A stretch of DNA of 64,000 bases, taken from positions 10,496,501 to 10,560,500 of the forward strand of contig NZ_CP012670.1 in the NCBI RefSeq assembly GCF_004135735.1, written 5' to 3'. Below are positions 53,167 to 62,597 of the stretch, piece after piece; the first letter of the stretch is position 1; every line of letters starts with the position of its first letter. The stretch is from Sorangium cellulosum (GTDB lineage Bacteria > Myxococcota_A > Polyangia > Polyangiales > Polyangiaceae). Both the position numbers and the translations under genes were made by a program. The notes beneath the pieces were generated by a model. That model was not told where the DNA came from, searched no databases, and saw nothing but the letters and a program-made list of their open reading frames with translations.

Positions 53167-53647
53167 GACCTGCTCTTTCTGGTCGCCCGGGACCACTCGG
53201 GACGCGTGAGGTGACCGATAGTTTCCCACGCAGATGCCCTGAATTCGAGCGCTCTCTCGCGCGCGCCGGCGCCCGCAGGGCTCCCGCAGGCCGGCGGCGT
53301 GAAGGCGGCTTCCTCGGGGCGCGAAGAATTGTTGATACAGCGTTACCTTGCCACGAGGGCGGATCTCACGGGGGGTCATCGGTCAACCGGTGTGCAGCAT
53401 GACTGTACGAGAGGATGGCCGACACGAGGCGCTTGACTTTCGGATCACGTTTGAGCTTTCTGGCCCACCGAGCTCGCGCCGCCCGGCCCGGCGTTGATAA
53501 GGTGCGATCCGCGTGGAGGCGCGTGGGTGCTGGAGAAGAGCGCCGCGACGCGGGACGTCATGACCTGGGTGATCCGGTCGCGGCGACGAAGTCACCGGCG
53601 CCCTGCCGGATGGGCACATGCGGGCCTCGTGGTTGGAGGAAAGAACT
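53167..53647. other. Divergent intergenic region
   Basis: This interval separates the DUF4215 gene from the esterase gene. Nothing convincing is coded. It presumably contains both promoters; AT-rich patches occur near 53320-53350. Confidence 0.5.
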
Positions 53648-54740
53648 ATGTTCACGCACTGGAGGGATCGAGCTGCCGCGTACCGGAGGGTTGCGCGAAT
53701 GTCCTGTCTCACGCTGCTCGCCGCCGCCTGCAGCGCCGATCCGGAGACGGCGGGGAGCGGTGGCAGCGCTGGAACGGGCGGCGCGGGCGGGGCGAGGGCT
53801 ACGGCCGGGGCGGGGGGCACGGCCGGGGTGGGGGGCACGGCCGGGGTGGGCGGCGCGGGTGAAGCGGGGGGTACGGGTGGCGGCTCGCAGGCGTCGACGG
53901 GCGCTGATGGAAGTGCGGGGGCCGGGGGGGGACGCGTCTGCCGGCGCGGCGGGGTCGGCCGGTGCTTCCGGCAGTGGCGGCGCCGGGGCAGGCGGGATGG
54001 GGCCGCTGCCGAACATCACGATCTGGATCGCGGGGGACTCCACGGTCGCCAACGGGCAGACTCCCTGCCCGGCCGGCTGGGGCGGCCAGCTCGCCGCGCT
54101 CTTCGACGAGCGCGTCACCGTGGTGAACCGCGCCGTCGGTGGCCGCAGCGTGCGCACGTGGCTCTACCATGTGCAGAAGGTCATGGATGACACGGGGGAG
54201 TGCGTGCTCGACCGCGACGCGAGCGGCGAGCCGGTGCTCCAGGACAGGTGGGCGCAGATGCTCGACGGCATGAAGCAGGGCGATTATCTGTTCATCCAGT
54301 TCGGCATCAACGACGGCTCGCCGACGTGTGATCGGCACGTGGGGCTCGACGCGTTCAAGGAAAGCTACGGCATGATGGCCCGAGCGGCCCAGGAGCGCGG
54401 CGCCCGGCCCGTGTTCGTGACGCCGGTGAGCGCGATCGCGTGCAACGGCGGCACTGCTCGGGGGACGCGCGGCGGCTATGTGACGGCGACCCAGGAGGCC
54501 GGGGAGGCGTTGGGTGTGCCGGTGATCGATCTTCACGAGCTCAGCGTCGCTCTGTACAATTCCCTGCAATTCTGTCCGGTCCCCGGGGGCGACGTGAGCG
54601 CGACGACCAGCGGACCGGTTGGCGAGTTCTTCTGCGACGACCACACGCACTTTGCGCGCTCCGGGGCGGCGCAGATCGCCGGGCTCGTGGCGGGAGCGAT
54701 TCGCGATCAGAACCTCGGCCTGGCGGTGTATCTCAAGTGA
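53648..54740 (+). pseudogene. SGNH/CE12-like rhamnogalacturonan acetylesterase lipoprotein, frameshifted in a G-run
   Basis: The signal peptide (MSCLTLLAAAC) and a long Gly/Ala/Thr linker are read in one frame from ATG 53648. The catalytic domain continues in another frame to the stop at 54740. The switch lies in an eight-G run at 53924-53931, where seven G would keep the frame. The enzyme part shows SGNH block I (WIAGDSTVANG), GRSVRTW, block III (FGINDGS) and block V (DDHTHF), matching rhamnogalacturonan acetylesterases that remove acetyl groups from pectin. The break may be a sequencing error or slippage; without correction the gene would make only a truncated lipoprotein. The ribosome-binding site GGAGGAAAG supports the start. 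Confidence 0.8.
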
Positions 54741-54830
54741 GACGAAACGCGGCCGACGAGCAAGGCGCGGGCAGCGGCGCTCCACCACGGGTCACGGAGG
54801 CGCGACGCTCTGCTGACGGCGACCCGACCG

Positions 54831-55615
54831 AGGGGCGACCCGACCGAGCTTGGCGGCGGCCGCCGTGGGCGGCGACCTGACCGAGGTTGGGGCGGCGGCG
54901 ACCTGACCGAGGTTGGCGGGCGGCGACCTGACAGAGGTTGGCGGGCGACCGGGGGGCGGCGGCGACCTGACCGAGGTTGGGCGACCGGGGGGCGGCGGCG
55001 ACCTGACCGAGGTTGGGCGACCGGGGGGCGGCGACCCGACCCAGGTTGGGCGACCCGGCGACCTGACCGAGGTTGGGGCGACCGAGCTTGAGGCAACCTG
55101 GGCGGGACGACCCGACCCAGGTTGGGCGACCCGGCGACCTGACCGAGGTTGGGGCGACCGAGGTTGGGGCAACCTGCGAGGCGACTCGTCCGAGGTTGGG
55201 TCGCCCCGCCGGCCAACCTGGATCGGGTCGCCGCCGGGGTCGGGTCGCCGCCGCCGGCCAACCTGGGTCGCGCCGCCGCCGGCCAACCTGGGTCGGGTCG
55301 CCCCCGGCCAACCTGGGTCGGGTCGCCCCCGGCCAACCTGGGTCGGGTCGCTGGTCGCCGCCGGCCAACCTGGGTCGGGTCGCCCCGCCGGCCAACCTGG
55401 GTCGGGTCGCTGGTCGCCGCCGGCCAACCTGGGTCGGGTCGCTCCCCGGCCAACCTGGGTCGGGTCGCTGCCCCGCCGGCCAACCTGGGTCGGGTCGCTG
55501 GTCGCCGGCCAACCTGGGTCGGGTCGCCCCGCCGGCCAACCTGGGTCGGGTCGCTGGTCGCCGCCGGCCAACCTGGGTCGGGTCGCTGGTCGGGGTCGGG
55601 TCGCTGGTCGCTTCA
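54831..55615. repeat. Degenerate ~19-bp repeat array, two opposite halves (array 1)
   Basis: The left half (about 54831-55195) repeats CGACCTGACCGAGGTTGG-like units about ten times. The right half (55212-55615) repeats the inverse, GGCCAACCTGGGTCGGGTCG, about 13 times at 24-32 bp spacing. Because the halves are mutually inverted, the array could fold into large hairpins. Interval sequences are short and GC-rich, not CRISPR-like spacers. It starts about 90 bp after the esterase stop. Confidence 0.9.
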
Positions 55616-55822
55616 GTAACTCTAAGACTGCAATCATGCGCCCGTAGGCGAATCCGTCATCGTCTGTCGAGAACCGTGATTGGTTCTGCTCCCGCGTCGA
55701 CACCATCCTGGCGCCAGCAGCTCTACAGCGTCGTCCAGCGCTGGCCTTCGGGGCCCCGGGGGTCGGGTCCCAGCGCCAGCGTCGACCCGGGGACGGCAGG
55801 TCCCTCTCACCGTTCGGAGCCG

Positions 55823-57334
55823 ATGATGAAGACTCGAATGCCAGGTGTTTCCGCGCTGTTCGTTGCGTTTTCCGGCCTGCTGATGGCGGCGGGCTGCGGC
55901 TCGGGGTCGGGCAGCGATCCGGAGGGCAGCGGTGACAGCTCCGCCCCGGGGCGCACGCTGCCGAGCGGCGCGGGCGGCGGACTTCCGGCCGTGGGCGGCT
56001 CGGGCGCCGGCGGGGGAGCCTCGACCGGTGGGACATCGGGGGCTGGCGCGGCTGGTTCGGGCGGCATCGGCAGCGGGACCGGCGGAGCACCTGCTGGTGG
56101 CACCGGGGGGACGGGAGGCGGCATCGACGGCACGGGCGGGATGGGGACCAGCGGAGCAGGCACCGGGGGCGCCGAAACCGGCGGAGCAAGCACCGGAGGC
56201 GCCGGAACCGGCGGTGCGGGCGCCGGGGGCGCCGGCACCGGCGGGAGCGGCGGAGGTGACGCGGCGTATCCCTGCGATGGGGACACGAGCGGCTACAACG
56301 CCGTGGTGACCGGCTCCGGATCCAGCTGGGTCGCGCAGAACGGCACGCGCAACGTCTACCGTGGTGGCGACATGCGGGCCGCGATCCAGGCGGCGCTCGA
56401 CAGCTTGAGCCGCAACCGCACCCGGAAGGAGAGCGTCCTGGTTCAGGGCTCGGGGGCCATGCCCGCGAGCTCCCGGCTGAGCGTGCCCAGCTACACTGTG
56501 CTCAACATCTGCGGCACGATCGATGTCACCGGCGGCGGCTCCGGCGACAATGCGCCCATCTATGCGCGCGGCCGGACCGACATCGAGATCCCGAACGTCA
56601 CGATCAGCGGCACCCCGCTCTACGCCATGTTCTTCCGCGACGTCGAGAACCTGCGCCTCGGCCACGTCGAGCTGCGTGTCGCGAACGGCCTCGGAATTCG
56701 TGTCGACAACCATGGGCGCTCGAACCGCGCCGACAAGGTGAAGGACATCGACATCGATTACGTCTATGCCGAGGGGACGGGCTCTCACGGCGTCGAGACC
56801 TACGGCGTCGACGGCCTCCGCATCGGCACGGTGATCGCCCGCGACACCGGGGAATGCGGCGTCCTCCTGAACGACACGGTCAACGCCGAGATTGGGATCG
56901 TCGACGCCGTGAACGCAGGCACGGGCACCGGCTACGCGGCGTTCCGGCTCGCCAATCGCGCGGGGCGCATCGGCGACGGCTATCCCACCAACATCCGCGT
57001 CGGCCAGGTCGTCGCCCGCGGTGGCGGGCGCGGGATCTTCTGCGTGTCCGAGAGCGGGGGCGTCACGATCGACCGCATCGACGTCGCCGACACGGGCAGC
57101 AACTCGATCTTGATCGAGAACTGCCACAACGTGAACATCGCCGCTGAGTCCGGGACCGTCACCGGCGGCGGCGACATCCGGCTCGCCGCGCGCGACGAGT
57201 TCGCGAACTCCTCCGACATCACGATTCAGAACCTCACGGTCACGAACACCGCCGTCAACGAGAGCCCCTGCGCCACCAACAGCACCTTCCGCAATCTCAC
57301 GCTGATGAACGCACGCGACAACACCTGCGACTAG
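55823..57334 (+). CDS. Lipoprotein with a Gly-rich linker and right-handed parallel beta-helix domain
   Basis: The 503-residue product has a lipobox (LLMAAGC, Cys25) and then a Gly/Thr/Ser/Ala linker of about 120 residues with GGAGTGGAG-type repeats. A beta-helix domain of about 340 residues follows. Rungs are visible as short repeated strands such as TDIEIPNVTISG, VENLRLGHVELR, VDGLRIGTVIAR and GVTIDRIDVADT. This fold is typical of pectate lyases, chondroitinases and polygalacturonases, and the neighbours are plant-polysaccharide enzymes. No family-specific catalytic residues were identified, so the substrate is unknown. The start at 55823 follows CGGAG. Confidence 0.75.
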   Translation: MMKTRMPGVSALFVAFSGLLMAAGCGSGSGSDPEGSGDSSAPGRTLPSGAGGGLPAVGGSGAGGGASTGGTSGAGAAGSGGIGSGTGGAPAGGTGGTGGGIDGTGGMGTSGAGTGGAETGGASTGGAGTGGAGAGGAGTGGSGGGDAAYPCDGDTSGYNAVVTGSGSSWVAQNGTRNVYRGGDMRAAIQAALDSLSRNRTRKESVLVQGSGAMPASSRLSVPSYTVLNICGTIDVTGGGSGDNAPIYARGRTDIEIPNVTISGTPLYAMFFRDVENLRLGHVELRVANGLGIRVDNHGRSNRADKVKDIDIDYVYAEGTGSHGVETYGVDGLRIGTVIARDTGECGVLLNDTVNAEIGIVDAVNAGTGTGYAAFRLANRAGRIGDGYPTNIRVGQVVARGGGRGIFCVSESGGVTIDRIDVADTGSNSILIENCHNVNIAAESGTVTGGGDIRLAARDEFANSSDITIQNLTVTNTAVNESPCATNSTFRNLTLMNARDNTCD

Positions 57335-57344
57335 GCTCCGCCGG

Positions 57345-57535
57345 ATGAGCTGCTGCGCGGCCCGCGCCGTCGGTCGGGTCGCCCGGGCGCCGGGCGGCTC
57401 GGTCGGGGGGGCGCTTCAACCGGGGGATCGCAGCGGCGCTCAGGTGGGCCAGCCTCGGCCGGGTGGCTTGACCTCGGCCGGGTCGGTGTCGGGTCGGCTG
57501 CCCCGGAGACCGGCGCGCGAGCTCCCCGGCTGAGG
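57345..57535. repeat. Highly degenerate GGTCGGGTCG-type repeat tract
   Basis: After the beta-helix gene this tract repeats variants such as GGTCGGGTCGCCC, CTCGGCCGGGTGGC and GGGTCGGTGTCGGGT. It resembles a decayed version of array 1 and also sits directly after a plus-strand gene. Confidence 0.55.
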
Positions 57536-57568
57536 GAGCTCGCGCGAGATCATCGCGTCAGCGTGGCG

Positions 57569-58825
57569 TCACTGGGTCGGCCGACCCAAGAACTCCATCA
57601 GCCACGTCATGGCCGGCCGCATGCGGAGCTGGTCGTTGCCCACCGGATGCGCGATGCCGGTGTTGTCCCGCCAGGTGGCGCCGACGATGTAACCCCAGAG
57701 GGTGATGCCGGGGATGGCGGGGTGATTCCAGAACATCGTGAACTGTTCTTCCATCACCTGCTTCTGCCGGTTGTCGTCCGCGATGCCGATGTCGTATTCG
57801 GTGATGTACACGGGCTTGCCCAGAGAGGCGAGATTGTCGATGTACTTCTTCACCTGGTTGGTGCCGATCCTCCACGCGTCGTGCGCCTGAGCGCCGAGCG
57901 CGTCGACCGGGGCGCCCGCGTCGATCACCGCCTTTGCGATTCGCATGAAGTTCTGGTGCTCGCCCTCGTACTCGATGTTGTTGTAGTCGTTGAGGATCAG
58001 GACCGCGTTCGGGCAGTACTCGCGAGCCCACTTGAAGGAGTTGACGATCCAGTCCCAGCCGCTGGCGCCGTCGCCGCCGATGCCGTTCTTGTAGGAGGGC
58101 GTGGTGTGGGGCGGCGGCTCGTTGACGACGTCGATGTACTTCGTGTCGGGGTAGCGCTCGCAGAACGCCTTCATCCAGTCCTTCACGGCCGTTTCCTGCT
58201 GCGGCCCGGGGAGACCCCCGATCCAGCTGGGCTGCTGGCTGCCCCACACGAAGACGTGGTGCTTGAAGATGATGTTGTTGTCCTTCGCGTACTTGTAAAT
58301 CGCGTCGAGCGGGCCCCAGTTTCGCTGGCCGCGGCTGGGCTCGACGGAGCCCCACTTGCCCTCGTTCTCGGGCGTGATCTGGTCCCAGTACGTCGCGAAG
58401 CCCGGGCGCACGGCGTTATTCGTCGTGATGTTGCCGACGAACTTTCTGGCGGGCTCGCTCCCGCCGGCTCCGGTGTCCAAGCCCCCCGCCCCGTCGCCGC
58501 CTTCGCCCGAGCCGCCGGCCCCGGCGCCACCCACCCCCGTCGTGGTCGTCGCATCGGCGCCCCCGACGCCGGTCGTGGTCGTGGTGGTCGGCGTCACCGA
58601 GCCGGTCGTGGTCGTGGTGGTCGGCGTCACCGAGCCGGTCGTGGTCGTGGTGGTCGTCCACGAGCCGGAGGTGCTCGTGATGCCGCTCCCGTCACCCGAG
58701 CCGCCCGCGCCGCCCACGCCACCTTCACCATCGTCGATCTTCACACTGCAGCCAATGAGGGTCGCGCTTCCGAGCGCGAACCAGGTCGCGCCGAACAGCC
58801 ATCGAGAAGAACGGTTCTTGTTCAT
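57569..58825 (-). CDS. Glycoside hydrolase family 10 endo-beta-1,4-xylanase, lipoprotein
   Basis: The 418-residue enzyme has a lipobox (ATLIGC, Cys26) and a Gly/Thr-rich linker with three Thr-runs (about residues 55-100). The GH10 TIM barrel shows WDQITPENEGKW, HVFVWGSQQPSW, the acid/base Glu236 in YIDVVNEP and the nucleophile Glu343 in VYITEYD. It would cleave internal bonds in xylan. The start at 58825 directly precedes the signal peptide. It is convergent with the beta-helix gene and sits within the group of secreted carbohydrate enzymes. Confidence 0.93.
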   Translation of the reverse strand: MNKNRSSRWLFGATWFALGSATLIGCSVKIDDGEGGVGGAGGSGDGSGITSTSGSWTTTTTTTGSVTPTTTTTTGSVTPTTTTTTGVGGADATTTTGVGGAGAGGSGEGGDGAGGLDTGAGGSEPARKFVGNITTNNAVRPGFATYWDQITPENEGKWGSVEPSRGQRNWGPLDAIYKYAKDNNIIFKHHVFVWGSQQPSWIGGLPGPQQETAVKDWMKAFCERYPDTKYIDVVNEPPPHTTPSYKNGIGGDGASGWDWIVNSFKWAREYCPNAVLILNDYNNIEYEGEHQNFMRIAKAVIDAGAPVDALGAQAHDAWRIGTNQVKKYIDNLASLGKPVYITEYDIGIADDNRQKQVMEEQFTMFWNHPAIPGITLWGYIVGATWRDNTGIAHPVGNDQLRMRPAMTWLMEFLGRPTQ

Positions 58826-59062
58826 GTTGGGCTTCCGCAAGTTAGATGATTGTGAGGATTGATCCTCGGAGCGGGAAAGTCGATGGGCAGCGGCACGAGG
58901 CGGAGCGCCTGCGCTCGGCGATGTGCGCGCCAAGGTTGCTGGCGCCTACAATTCCCGCTGTTTCTGGAAGTGATCACGACACACACGTGAAGGCACCTGC
59001 ATCGGGCGCTTCCTGCCGAGGAGAAGCGTGGACAGCGCTGCGCACTGCGGTCGCAGGGCAGC

Positions 59063-59365
59063 TCAGAGGCCAGCGAAGAACGACCAGACCACGCTGTCGC
59101 CGGCGCCGGTGCTGCCCTGGCCGCCGCCTGCCGCGGCGCCCGTGGCGCCGCCTCCGGCTCCGTCAGCTCCGGTGTCCGTCGCGCCCGCCTCTGCGTCGCT
59201 CCCCGCGGTGCCGCTGCCGCCCGCGCCGCTCGTGGCCGTGCCGCCGATCGAAGAGCCACCGGGCGGGGCGCCGCCTCCGCAGCCGGCCTCCACACGCGCA
59301 GCAGCACGCAGCGCGACGCCGAACAAGGAAGGGCGCGAGCCAGGAAGCATCCGAGCACAAGGCAT
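59063..59365 (-). CDS. Possible small Gly/Ala-rich lipoprotein or remnant
   Basis: A 100-residue frame whose N-terminus has a weak hydrophobic part ending VEAGCGGG and a Gly/Thr/Ser/Ala tail like the linkers of the neighbouring lipoproteins. It lacks a domain after the linker. It could be the surviving start of a lost enzyme gene. An AT-rich stretch (TTAATAAAG) lies right before the ATG. The flanks 58826-59062 and 59366-59441 show no gene. Confidence 0.3.
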   Translation of the reverse strand: MPCARMLPGSRPSLFGVALRAAARVEAGCGGGAPPGGSSIGGTATSGAGGSGTAGSDAEAGATDTGADGAGGGATGAAAGGGQGSTGAGDSVVWSFFAGL

Positions 59366-59441
59366 CTTTATTAACTATTCCCGAGCACGGCCCATCTGAT
59401 CACGAGCACCATGGGAGGGGTCCGGATCTGAACATCCGATC

Positions 59442-60524
59442 ATGTTATCAAGTAGGGCGCGGTCCCCCGCGTTCGCGCCCGCGATCACCCTGCGCTCACC
59501 CGGCACGGGAGCCGAGATGGTGGAAAATTGTTCGTTACGTGGAAATTTCTGGGCGCCCGAGATGCACCGGGTCAGGGGCGAATTCTGGGTCTGCTTCACG
59601 GCCCGCATGCAGGACCGCTCGCTGGCGATCGGCCTCGCCCGATCCGAGCGCCCGGATGGCCCCTTCGAGCCCGACGAAGCGCCGATCGTCACGGGGGACG
59701 TGATCGATCCCCACCTCCTCGTGGACGCGCACGGCGCGCCCTGGCTGGTCTGGAAGAAGGACGACAACCGCGTGTGGCCCCGGAGGCTGGTCGCCGTGCT
59801 CCACCGCGAACCCGACCGGGTGCGGGAGCTCTTCGATGCCGGCGAGGACCAGCGCACCGCGGTCCTGACGCTGACGCTGTGGCCGTGGGTGGAGACGCTC
59901 GAGCCCATGGAGCAGTTCTTCGTCTTGCAGCCGCTGATCGAGGCGGCGACAGCGCACTTCACGGAGCTCGCGGAGCGGCTGGAGAGCCTGCGGGCGCGGG
60001 CAGGCGGCGCGGAGGCGGCGGAGATCGCCACGATTTCACGGGCGCTCAGGACCCGCATCCACGCCCAGCGGCTGTCGGCGGACGGACGCACGCTGGAGGG
60101 TGAGCCCGCCGTCCTCCTCGAGAACGACCAGCCGTGGGAGGCGCACCTCATCGAGGGCGTCTGGATCACCCAGGAGGGCGGGCGCTATTCCCTGCTCTAC
60201 GCCGGCAATGACTTCTCGACCGCGCACTACGGCATCGGAGCGGCGGTGGCGGACACGCTCACGGGCCCGTACCGGAAGTCGTCGGAGATCCTCCTGAGCT
60301 CCAGCGCGGCGTGGTGGGGGCCAGGGCACCCGTCCGTGGCCATCGGCGCCGACGGGCGGCACCACGTCTTCCTGCACGCCTTCCGCCCGGGGGCGCCGGG
60401 ATACAAGATGTTCCGCGCGCTGCTCACCGCGCCGATCCGCTTCGAGGGCGGCGTCGTCTCGCTCGACAGGTCCGTCGAGGCGCGATTTGACAGACCGCTG
60501 TGCGGCCCGAGCCGTCGAGCGTGA
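59442..60524 (+). CDS. Glycoside hydrolase family 43-like protein, N-terminus possibly truncated
   Basis: The 360-residue product shows GH43 features: NFWAPEMHRVRGEFWVCFTA, the aspartate in VIDPHLLVDAHGAPWLVWKK, and WEAHLIEGVW with a Glu at the general-acid position. WGPGHPSVAIGADGRHHVFLH lies near the end. GH43 enzymes act on arabinan or xylan side chains. The sequence begins at what is normally the second blade; the first blade, which carries the catalytic base Asp (usually in a DP motif), is not evident. There is no signal peptide. The protein may be inactive, a remnant, or start differently. The start at 59442 is the furthest upstream ATG. Confidence 0.65.
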   Translation: MLSSRARSPAFAPAITLRSPGTGAEMVENCSLRGNFWAPEMHRVRGEFWVCFTARMQDRSLAIGLARSERPDGPFEPDEAPIVTGDVIDPHLLVDAHGAPWLVWKKDDNRVWPRRLVAVLHREPDRVRELFDAGEDQRTAVLTLTLWPWVETLEPMEQFFVLQPLIEAATAHFTELAERLESLRARAGGAEAAEIATISRALRTRIHAQRLSADGRTLEGEPAVLLENDQPWEAHLIEGVWITQEGGRYSLLYAGNDFSTAHYGIGAAVADTLTGPYRKSSEILLSSSAAWWGPGHPSVAIGADGRHHVFLHAFRPGAPGYKMFRALLTAPIRFEGGVVSLDRSVEARFDRPLCGPSRRA

Positions 60525-60871
60525 AATGCTGAGATGGCGCTGATTTCCCACGAAGGCGGATTGCAAGGGCGCACTCTGTCCCGAGCGCATGCAACGGGGT
60601 GTACGATGGGAGGCCCGCCACGAGGCGCTTGACCCATCCTGCAGCGCTGCGGGTTCGCGGTCGCATTGCGTCATGAGGAGCGCAATGCAACGCGGCATCT
60701 TTTCGGATGCGTATCTCGCGCACAGATTCGCACCATCGATTATACTCGCCGTCGGTCCCGGGGTTTCAGCGAGGCGCGGTCCTGGAAAATTCCGCCTTCG
60801 GGAGCCTCTCGCTTTCAAGTGCTTTCGTGCCGGTGCACCGCGCTGGCACGCGCTCGAAGAGGAGTTGGTTT
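60525..60871. other. Intergenic region with no convincing gene
   Basis: Nothing recognisable is coded. The end contains GAAGAGGAG, the ribosome-binding site of the VWA gene. Confidence 0.5.
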
Positions 60872-62125
60872 ATGAGATTGCCTGCGATGGCCATTGCTTT
60901 GTCAATGGTGACTCTGGTCGGCGTGGCCTGCAGCGGGGCCCCGGACAGCGGCGAGGGCGGCGGTGGCTCGCCGCAGCACGGCGGCGGCTCCACCAGCGGC
61001 AGCGGCAGCGGCACCCCCGGCGGGACCGGCAGCGATACCGGGGACGGTTCCGGCGACGTGTTCGGCGGTGATGGCGATCTGGGCCTGGGCGGCGGTTCGG
61101 AGGCGAGCAGCGCCAGCAGCGGTGGCTCGACGGCTGCAGGGGAGGCCTGCGCCACCAAGTCCTCCGAAGCCGGGTTTCAACAGGTGTACCTTGCCTTCGC
61201 GTTCGACGTGTCGGCCAGCATGGGAGCGAACAACGCGCCCTGGCGCGACAAGTCCCTCAAGTGGGATCCCGTCGTCGCCGCGACCAAGGAATTCTTCGTG
61301 GATCCCGCGTCCACCGGGTTCAGGGCGTCGCTCACGTTCTTCCCTGGCGCGCGACGGATGTGCGTGGGGGAGACGTACGTGACCCCGGACGTTGCGATGA
61401 CGCCGCTGCCCTCTCCGGTGTTCGGAGAGGCGATCGACGCGGTCACGCCTCCGGACGACACGAGCTGGCGCATGGGCACGCCCACGGCATTCGTGATGGA
61501 AGGCACGATCGCGTTCGTCGAGGCGCAACGGCAGCAGAACCCCGGGAAATATGCGATCGTGCTCGTGACCGACGGCTATCCGGAGCTGTGCAGCCGCGAG
61601 GGGCGCCCGGAGGCGGACAGGATCGAGGCCGTCGTGGAGCACGTCGAGGCGGCGCACGCCAGCGGCATCTCGACCTTCGTGGTCGGGGTCAACAATCCGC
61701 CGGTGGAGGACGCGCCGCCGAGCCTCACCAACCTGCAGGAGATCGCCGCGGCGGGCGGCACGGGAGAGGCGTTCATCATCGACACCGGTGACCCCAAGCA
61801 GACCGCGGCCACGTTCAAGGCGGCCGTCGACAAGATCCGTGGCGCTGCCGTTTCGTGCACGATCCCGATCCCGCCGCCGCCCGACGGGAGGACGTTCGAC
61901 AAGCAGAAGGTCAACGTGACGTACACGAGCGCCACGAGCAATACCCCGGTGACCCTCGTGTACGACCAGGAATGCGCGGCCGAGGGGACATGGCGCTACG
62001 ACGACGCCGCGAACCCGACGGCGATCGTGCTCTGCGATGACACGTGCGCCGTGGTGCAGGCGGACGTCGAGGTGTCCCTGGGGGTCGACTTCACCTGCGA
62101 GGACGTGATCGTGGTCCCGCGGTGA
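60872..62125 (+). CDS. von Willebrand factor A domain lipoprotein
   Basis: The 417-residue lipoprotein (Cys20 in VGVAC) has a Gly/Ser/Thr linker to about residue 90 and then a VWA domain. The metal-ion-dependent adhesion site starts at Asp112-Ser114-Ser116 (DVSASMG). A later TPTAFVMEG and LVTDGYPE complete the usual set, with VVGVNN following. It probably mediates adhesion or binds a protein or sugar partner outside the cell. The C-terminal 120 residues have paired Cys. Array 2 begins about 20 bp after its stop. Confidence 0.85.
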   Translation: MRLPAMAIALSMVTLVGVACSGAPDSGEGGGGSPQHGGGSTSGSGSGTPGGTGSDTGDGSGDVFGGDGDLGLGGGSEASSASSGGSTAAGEACATKSSEAGFQQVYLAFAFDVSASMGANNAPWRDKSLKWDPVVAATKEFFVDPASTGFRASLTFFPGARRMCVGETYVTPDVAMTPLPSPVFGEAIDAVTPPDDTSWRMGTPTAFVMEGTIAFVEAQRQQNPGKYAIVLVTDGYPELCSREGRPEADRIEAVVEHVEAAHASGISTFVVGVNNPPVEDAPPSLTNLQEIAAAGGTGEAFIIDTGDPKQTAATFKAAVDKIRGAAVSCTIPIPPPPDGRTFDKQKVNVTYTSATSNTPVTLVYDQECAAEGTWRYDDAANPTAIVLCDDTCAVVQADVEVSLGVDFTCEDVIVVPR

Positions 62126-62143
62126 TCGCGACGGCGGCGGCGG

Positions 62144-62590
62144 CGGCGGCGACCCGACCCAGGTTGGGGGCGGGGCGGCGGCGACCGGCGGCGACCCGAC
62201 CCAGGTTGGGGGCGGGGCGGCGGCGACCCGACCCAGGTTGCGGCGGCGACCCGACCCAGGTTGCGGCGGCGATCCGACCCAGGTTGGGGGCGGGGCGGCG
62301 GCGACCCGACCCAGGTTGGGGGCGGCGCGGCGGCGCGGCGCGGTGGCGGCGGGGCGACCCGACCCAGGTTGGCGGCGACCCGACCCAGGTTGAGGCGGAC
62401 CCGACCCAGGTTGAGGCGGCGGCGACCCGGATTGGCGTGGTCCGCGGGGCGACCTGACCACCTGACCCAGGTTGCGACCTGACCACCTGACCCAGGTTGG
62501 GGCAACCCGACCTGACCACCTGATCCAGGTTGGGGCAACCCGGACCCAGGTTGGGGCAACCCGGGGGCAACCCGGGGGCAAGCCGTCCTG
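62144..62590. repeat. Degenerate ~19-bp repeat array (array 2)
   Basis: About 13 copies of CGACCCGACCCAGGTTG-type units. The unit is the reverse complement of the right half of array 1. Spacing is irregular (about 22-50 bp) with GC-rich fillers. The right end gradually changes to CCTGACCCAGGTTGGGGCAA. It directly abuts the fuconate-dehydratase remnant. Confidence 0.9.
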
Positions 62591-62597
62591 GTTGGCG

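Noticed and set aside
54831..55615. CRISPR array
   Set aside because: The units are inverted half-way, spacing is irregular and the fillers are short repeated GC-rich strings, not unique spacers. No cas genes are near.
55073..55822. Coding sequence through array 1 into the beta-helix gene
   Set aside because: The long open frame is only repeat-derived QPGSGR and NLGRVA strings. The true start is at 55823 before a signal peptide.
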